Assembly: GCA_963971575.1 (NCBI GenBank)
Contig: OZ020611.1
Span: forward strand, 201,982,419 to 202,046,418
Source: Liopterus haemorrhoidalis
Lineage: Eukaryota > Arthropoda > Insecta > Coleoptera > Dytiscidae
DNA length: 64,000 nucleotides
Reading direction: 5' to 3'
This document shows positions 58,941-64,000 of this stretch, one piece after another. Both the position numbers and the translations under genes were made by a program. Under the pieces are notes generated by a model that was given only the letters and a program-made list of their open reading frames with translations, did not search any database and had not been told where the DNA came from. Numbering within the stretch: the first letter of the stretch is position 1; every line of letters begins with the position of its first letter.

Positions 58941-59630
58941 GAGTGAATTTTCTCACATTTTAGGGGTTTGTAGATACTAAGTAAGTAAAATCTGCCAACA
59001 TAGGGCCCAAATGCTAAATGTTTAGTACAATATTTGTTGCTGTAACTTAGTCAGAATAATTTGTCGTCTGTTAATCTAAGTATTAAAAGCTTTAATCTAA
59101 TACCTTATTTTCATAATTATTTAATTTTTATTCACAATAATGTACATAGCACAATCATTTTCTGATTTTTAAACCAACCCTTCTGGGTGACAGTATTATT
59201 ATTATTTTTTTTTTAAGTCTAATCCTGTTATGATAAGAAACTTTTAATATTTTTTTTTCCTTAATCTACGCTTAAGAAGGTTCTATTTGGTATTCTCAAT
59301 AGATATTAAAAAATAATAGGAGAAAATTTTTAACGATCTAGAAATTTCAATATTTTTCATAAAAATAACCTGTTCTGCTGTTGTGGTTCAGATAAATTTG
59401 CGTTCTTCAGATTTGTTTCAAATTTTGAAACAATTTTTTATAGGTTATATACTGGGGGAAAATACGTTTAATATATGTAACAGAATTTGCGTCAAAAATA
59501 AAGTTTTTTAAAAATGCATGCCAAATTTTAACTCTCTAGATTAAGACTTTTCGTCATCATATCTGCCATACAGACAGACAAAATGACGACAAACAGACAA
59601 GGAGTGACGATCTAAGGGTCTCTTGGTTAA
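58941..59630 (+). repeat. AGGGTTT-family repeat, degenerate copy
   Basis: It starts GAGTGAATTTTCTCACATTT, then AGGGGTTTGTAGATACTAAG. It contains TTTTCTGATTTTTAAACCAA, a CCTTAATCTACGCTTAAGAA region, CATGCCAAATTTTAACTCTC and a CATACAGACAGACA run ending near 59630. The terminal motif itself is eroded. Confidence 0.6.
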
Positions 59631-60185
59631 ATTTCAACTCCCTAGATCCAATGTTTTTCCATAGTGGGTTCATATTTAATTCTAGATTTGTTTCACCGGT
59701 CGTAAAAATTCCAAAAATCATTTGAGAACGAGGGAAAGAAATCCTGAAAAATAATTGTGGATGAGAAGTGATCAGAAATTCCGAAATGTACTTGAGAGAT
59801 GTGAGCTAGTAATTCAAAATATCACTTGAGGACGACGGGGTATAAATTTCCTGCGGGTCGTCTGAAACTTATTTTCGGGATGGATTTTGCCCGTGGGCCG
59901 TAGATAGGACACCGCTAGCTAGGTCATCAGGGGCGACCTTCTTAGTGCTCACTAATAATTTAAACTTTATGTATATAATAACTGACGACGTGCCACTCTT
60001 CTGCATTGTCTCTTTTCTCATCTTTTCCAAATGTTGGGTATCATCACGCCAATCTGCATATTTCTCGCTTCGTTCGTAATAGTTAATGCAAACCCGAACC
60101 ATTTTGTGAAGCTAGTGAGCCTGGAGATCCTTCGCCGCCCAGGATCTCATCTCTTTTCAACTTTTCTCTATATAATATTTTATAC
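59631..60185. other. stretch with unrecognised minus-strand frame
   Basis: The minus-strand frame 60102-59869 (77 codons, MVRVCINYYERSEKYADWRD..) has no recognised family. Confidence 0.3.
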
Positions 60186-60187
60186 TA

Positions 60188-60985
60188 CAGTCGATTCCGC
60201 TTAATTGGGGCACATCGGGACTTAGGCATTTTGGCCCAATTAAGCGGCTGCCCCAATTAATCGAATTTCACATAAAATTAAACAATACATATTTTTCTTT
60301 CAATAATTTTATTTTATAAACTCTTGGACAAAACTATAAATTACATATAACCGAAAAATATAAACTTTTAAGAAAAAATTCCAAAATAAAATAATAAATA
60401 GGTACATACAATTTAATTCAATGCAAAAATGCGTCAAGTGTAGTCTGCCTTTTGTTTTTGTAACATTTCACTTCTACAAAATCAGCACAGGTATTCAGTG
60501 TGGATGTAGGGCTCCCTTCATTTCCTTCCTGCATAAAATAACGCTGTAACACGGCCATACATTTTCTTTGCCTTCTGGTTAGTCACAGGCACAGGTGGAT
60601 CATCATCATCATCATCGTCATCTTCGTCTAATTTTTCATGTTTTGATTTAATGTTTTCTACAATTGAATCCTCACAATCTTCAACTTGATATTTGCTAGT
60701 TTTTTAAATATATTTTTTCTTCTTGTGAATCAAAAAGATATGAAGCGCATCATATTAAATTCTTTGTACATATTTTTTCTTGAGAATATGTGTAACATAA
60801 TATGTAGGTACTGTGATTTTAAATTTATTGTCCCAATTAAGCGGAATGTTGTCCCAATTAAACAGGTAAATTTACTGTTGGTTCCTTGGTTTAATTCTGT
60901 TCTTTGAAATTTGGCCCAAATAAGCGGCTGCCTCAATTAAGCGGTGGCCCAATTAAGCGGTGGCCCAATTAAGCGGAATCGTCTG
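60188..60985 (-). mobile_element. Tigger-type element with CAGTCGATTCCGCTTAATTG ends
   Basis: The left end CAGTCGATTCCGCTTAATTG and the complement of the right end CAGACGATTCCGCTTAATTG match at 19 of 20 and are flanked by TA (60186-60187, 60986-60987). CCAATTAAGCGG is repeated several times inside the right end and also at the left. It carries a transposase C-terminus on the minus strand. Confidence 0.92.
60418..60700 (-). pseudogene. Tigger-like transposase C-terminus
   Basis: The minus strand encodes an acidic run (VEDCEDSIVENIKSKHEKLD followed by about eight Asp), then PPVPVTNQKAKK, and after frame changes KRQTTLDAFLH and the stop at 60418-60420. The acidic segment, PPVP and terminal RQTTLDAF are standard at the end of Tigger-like transposases. 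The central DDE domain is deleted. Confidence 0.82.
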
Positions 60986-61272
60986 TATATGGTATTTGTG
61001 CTCGTTCCTCTTCATAAGTCCATGATATTTATTTAGGGTCTTCTGACTAGGTTGAATCGTAAGATTCTGAGCGTACATTTAGATCTACATTTCAAAAACT
61101 TTCATTTGGTGTATTTATACCTGGTCCAATATGACATTCTTACAATTCATAATATTTCACAATATGCTTCTTATTAATTCTTTGTACCAATAATAAATAC
61201 ATTAATATTTTACCAACAAAATTTTCTCTCGTGCAATCACTGGTACGTGTGTCATAAGTTCGCCACCCTTGC

Positions 61273-61374
61273 TTTAGGTTTAGCCTTTTGGCTACAATAT
61301 CTACCGTACAGACTGACAAACCAATGTGTGACTATATGTATAAGAGAAATGTTATACCTACGGAATACTAAAAA
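61273..61374 (+). repeat. AGGGTTT-family 3' fragment
   Basis: It contains TTTAGGTTTAGCCTTTTGGC, ATCTACCGTACAGACTGACA and the end ATACCTACGGAATACTAAAA. Only the last 100 bp of the family is present. Confidence 0.65.
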
Positions 61375-62959
61375 TAGTTTTACATTTTCTTTTTCTTCTG
61401 GTGCCCTGTCCGCTTAGCGATCATTCTGACTATCATAGTTTTATTGACAGCAGCACGAAAGAGTTCTGAGGAATTCCCGTACCATTATCGCAAATTTTTG
61501 AACCACGAAGTCCTACTTCTACCTAGCCCTCTACTGGCTTCAATTTTACCCTGCATGATAAGCTGGAGCAGCTGATATTTATTTAGGTTCCACATTATGT
61601 GTCCCAGTAATTCCAGCGTTCAGATTTTGATGTTGTTTAGAACTTCAACATCTATCTGCATCGTCCTGAGAACTTCGGCATTTGTGACTATTACATTTTA
61701 TTTGCGCAAATGAACGCACCCGCGAATTTGAAACACTCGGATAGAATATTGACTGATTTAATTAATGTTTGCTCTGTTGACTTGACACAAGGATCTACTA
61801 ATTCCGGTACAGCTTAGCTCCAACACAAAAACTTTGAGAGAGACTGAAGAGGACTTGAAACACTTATCTAATCTAACCCAGACAGGATAAACAATTAATA
61901 GAAACTTTTGGAAACAACCATTTCCTCGCTCTTGCTATTTTTACACCCATAAATATGCATGAAGTTATTGTTTTAAAAATGATCAGGATTTCCCTAAATA
62001 CCTGTTAACGTATAAAGCATGCTAATAATTTCTTTATCAAATATTTAAATACAGAGCTCGTGAAAATGGATTAGTAGCCAAGTTAAAAACAGGGGGAGAT
62101 AGACACACGAGACACACGCATACAACACATAGACATTCTCGTGTGATTCAATATTGTTTTTATTTGTTTGCCCGAAATTAAAAGTTTTTCATTTTGAGAT
62201 ATGAAGAATAATAACGTGCATGAATGCAATTAGAGAAGAAAAGTTAAATTAGAAATGTAGTACTGTAGATAAATGGATGAGATTACCAGAATAAGAATAT
62301 TAGATTATTAGTAAAGGGGCATTATTGCAGTTGGAATGAAAGAAAATGATTACTTCAAATTATTTATTGTTTGTGATATTGCAATTTGTGATAAAAATCT
62401 CAAAACGATTGTTTAGAGTTAAAAATGTATATGGCAAAAATGTAAATAATCTAAAATAAGAGGTATTGCGGCAGATATTTGCCAAACTTTAAGGATGTGC
62501 CTCCAATTTTAAGCAATAAAGTTGTGTCAGTGTTGGTCCGCTTCGGAAAAGGTACAGCGTTTAATTTTCAGTATACTGACGTTCCGTATGAAATTTAATC
62601 GACGTGTTAATTTAGTGTTTGTAGTTAGGCAAAGTTAAGTGGGAAAAAGATATATCGACCATTATCGTATACGTACAGCGATCGTTCACTTTTACTAGCC
62701 CTCTGAAAAATACCGGTTTTCACATAAAATTTCAAACTTGTCATTACCAGTCTTCGAAACAGAAGGATTAAGGAATGAGAAGAATTTTTGTTAAACTTTT
62801 CACTTTTACGCAAGCAGATTTCAAATAATATTTACAAAAATTTTGTTTACCGTTCTATCACCCAGTTTACATTGATTTGAACGGAAACAGTACAATAGAC
62901 ATCAGATTATTTATTTATTATTTTTTTATTTAGCAAGCTATAGTATATCTCATATTTAT
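61375..62959. other. AT-rich stretch, nothing recognised
   Basis: The minus-strand frame 62625-62813 is unrecognised. Confidence 0.35.
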
Positions 62960-62989
62960 GAATGGGTCCGAAAAATGAACCTTGACAAA

Positions 62990-63295
62990 GTGAGATCGTC
63001 AACATCTCATAGTTTTAGAAAGTAAACTATTACGCCGAATCTTTGGCCACATTCAAATTAATGAAGAATCCGCAACAACAAAGATATCTGAAAATTTCAA
63101 GGCGTAGTATTATAACTGAGAGGTAAACGGTTGTAGTGGATAAGACACGTGATTTAGATGAGGGAGGACAGCATGGTTAAAAGGATATGGGAAGGAAGAT
63201 TGAATACCCATCGACCAATGGGAAGACCTCGCAAGAGAAGGAGAAATCAGTTAACCGAAGATCTAACAGAAAGACCTGACAATTAACAGATTAAG
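62990..63295 (+). pseudogene. RTE/R4-like reverse transcriptase C-terminal relic
   Basis: The plus strand reads VLESKLLRRIFGHI (usual ..ER.LLRKIFGP), then LRWIRHVI and MVKRIWEGRLNTHRPMGRPR, KRRRNQLTEDL (usual L.W.GHV.RM....VKR....RP.G.R..GRPR.RW...V..DL). This is the C-terminal region found after the RT domain in several insect non-LTR elements. Stops interrupt it, and nothing upstream is preserved. Confidence 0.7.
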
Positions 63296-63513
63296 ATAGA
63301 GGACTTATGTTAGTGAAGCCAACCCGAGTAATATCAACCCAGTCGGGTTGACATTACAGTGCCCAAAAAAGAAGAAAAAGAAAATATATTTTTGAAAGAT
63401 AGATATGGTTTTTTTTACATAACCACAGGTCCAACCGCAGAAATGAAATCGATATGGCACGCCTTCGTATAGGTCACTGTGGGTGGGCCCATGGTTATCT
63501 CCTGGGCTAATCG

Positions 63514-63658
63514 TAGTACAGGAAATGAAGCATTTTGGCACAATGTAGAAAATGAACTAGAGGGTGAAATGAGCCTAATTCCAAATTTTTATCCAAATCG
63601 ATGCTGGACGAAAAAATTGCGAGGTTTTGTCATTTTGTGAGCTTCATTTCCTGTACTA
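63514..63658. mobile_element. 145-bp MITE-like unit with perfect 18-bp inverted ends
   Basis: TAGTACAGGAAATGAAGC (63514-63531) and its exact reverse complement (63641-63658) bound a 109-bp centre. No target duplication is obvious. Upstream, CAACCCGA and TCGGGTTG near 63320-63351 form a separate short hairpin. Confidence 0.6.
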
Positions 63659-63846
63659 GAGCCTCATATTTGTGAAACGTGTAATACAGAGTTGTCTATT
63701 TTGTACATTTTAACTCACTGTATGCAGTTGAAGGATGTCAGGAAGAGGTTAGGCCTGTGTTAGTCGGGTTATGTGCCGATAGAACTCATGGTATTCATGG
63801 ACAGGCTATTCTTCCCGAGGGAATCGAACTTATGGGTACTTATCTG

Positions 63847-64000
63847 TATGGTAGAAATTGTAGCCATAAGGCTGAACACAGAAAGTTGAAATTTGGCATA
63901 CTTGTACAACTTTTTGACCCACATATAGAAAACTATAGAGAGTTCAAAAAAAAATACAGCGCGGGATAAATATAAACAAATATGTATTTAGTAAAAAAAT
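63847..64000 (-). repeat. AGGGTTT-family copy running off the window
   Basis: The sequence is the inverted version of the family's 3' part: GTAGAAATTGTAGCCATAAG, GAAAGTTGAAATTTGGCATA and ACTTTTTGACCCACATATAG match the complement of 5770-5860. The copy is cut by the window edge. Confidence 0.75.

Noticed and set aside
60600..60620. (CATCAT)n at 60.6 kb as a microsatellite tail of a retroelement
   Set aside because: It encodes the poly-Asp run in the Tigger transposase C-terminus on the minus strand.

Overview
The window looks like repeat-dense nuclear DNA from an arthropod, most likely an insect (inference). It is strongly AT-rich and contains no operon-like gene order. Nearly every recognisable protein segment is a broken transposon or retrotransposon piece of kinds common in insect genomes: mariner, Tc1, pogo/Tigger, PIF/Harbinger, hAT, RTE-like and Jockey/CR1-like non-LTR elements, Ty3/gypsy gag, and tRNA-derived SINEs. 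I could not recognise a single intact host gene. A few unexplained open stretches (near 14.4, 20.3, 23.6 and 27.2 kb) could be exons or chance and are marked as such.

Layout. 0-8.5 kb: a Jockey/CR1-like RT relic, an RTE-type RT relic broken into two opposed pieces (a twin-priming signature), a TIR-bounded element, a SINE, another RT relic, and a gypsy gag relic next to a tRNA-Trp primer-binding site. 10-18.4 kb: degenerate repeats, hAT and Tigger remnants, a PIF-like element, a MITE, and a perfect CA microsatellite of 565 bp. 20.3-23.3 kb: a nest in which a hAT-like element contains a copy of an abundant unclassified repeat (called here the AGGGTTT family), which itself contains a hammerhead-bearing foldback element and a non-LTR 3' end. 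24-26.4 kb: a SINE, a nearly complete but dead mariner, and a second hammerhead-bearing palindrome into whose tip the mariner jumped. 29.8-37.8 kb: two non-LTR RT relics, a second mariner relic, and two back-to-back hAT MITEs with clear 8-bp target duplications. 38.7-47 kb: AGGGTTT repeats, a TTAA-flanked MITE, and two Tigger/pogo deletion derivatives, one carrying a nested TAA-flanked MITE. 48-57.6 kb: Tc1 and PIF/Harbinger derivatives, a compound inverted repeat, an 81-bp tandem repeat, and an inverted pair of tRNA-like sequences. 59-64 kb: more AGGGTTT copies, a fourth Tigger derivative and an RTE-like relic.

The most interesting signal is the pair of foldback elements at 20850-21605 and 26050-26354. 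Each arm encodes a type I hammerhead ribozyme core (CUGANGA, stem II, GAAA) with a matching stem I of 10-11 bp, and the two copies are inverted and face outward. The two elements have different arm sequences but the same design. Hammerheads are known from Penelope-like retroelements and retrozymes, but no reverse transcriptase is present here, so these look like non-autonomous, ribozyme-bearing foldback elements. The first one is demonstrably an insertion, because the equivalent site in a related repeat copy near 5.34 kb lacks it.
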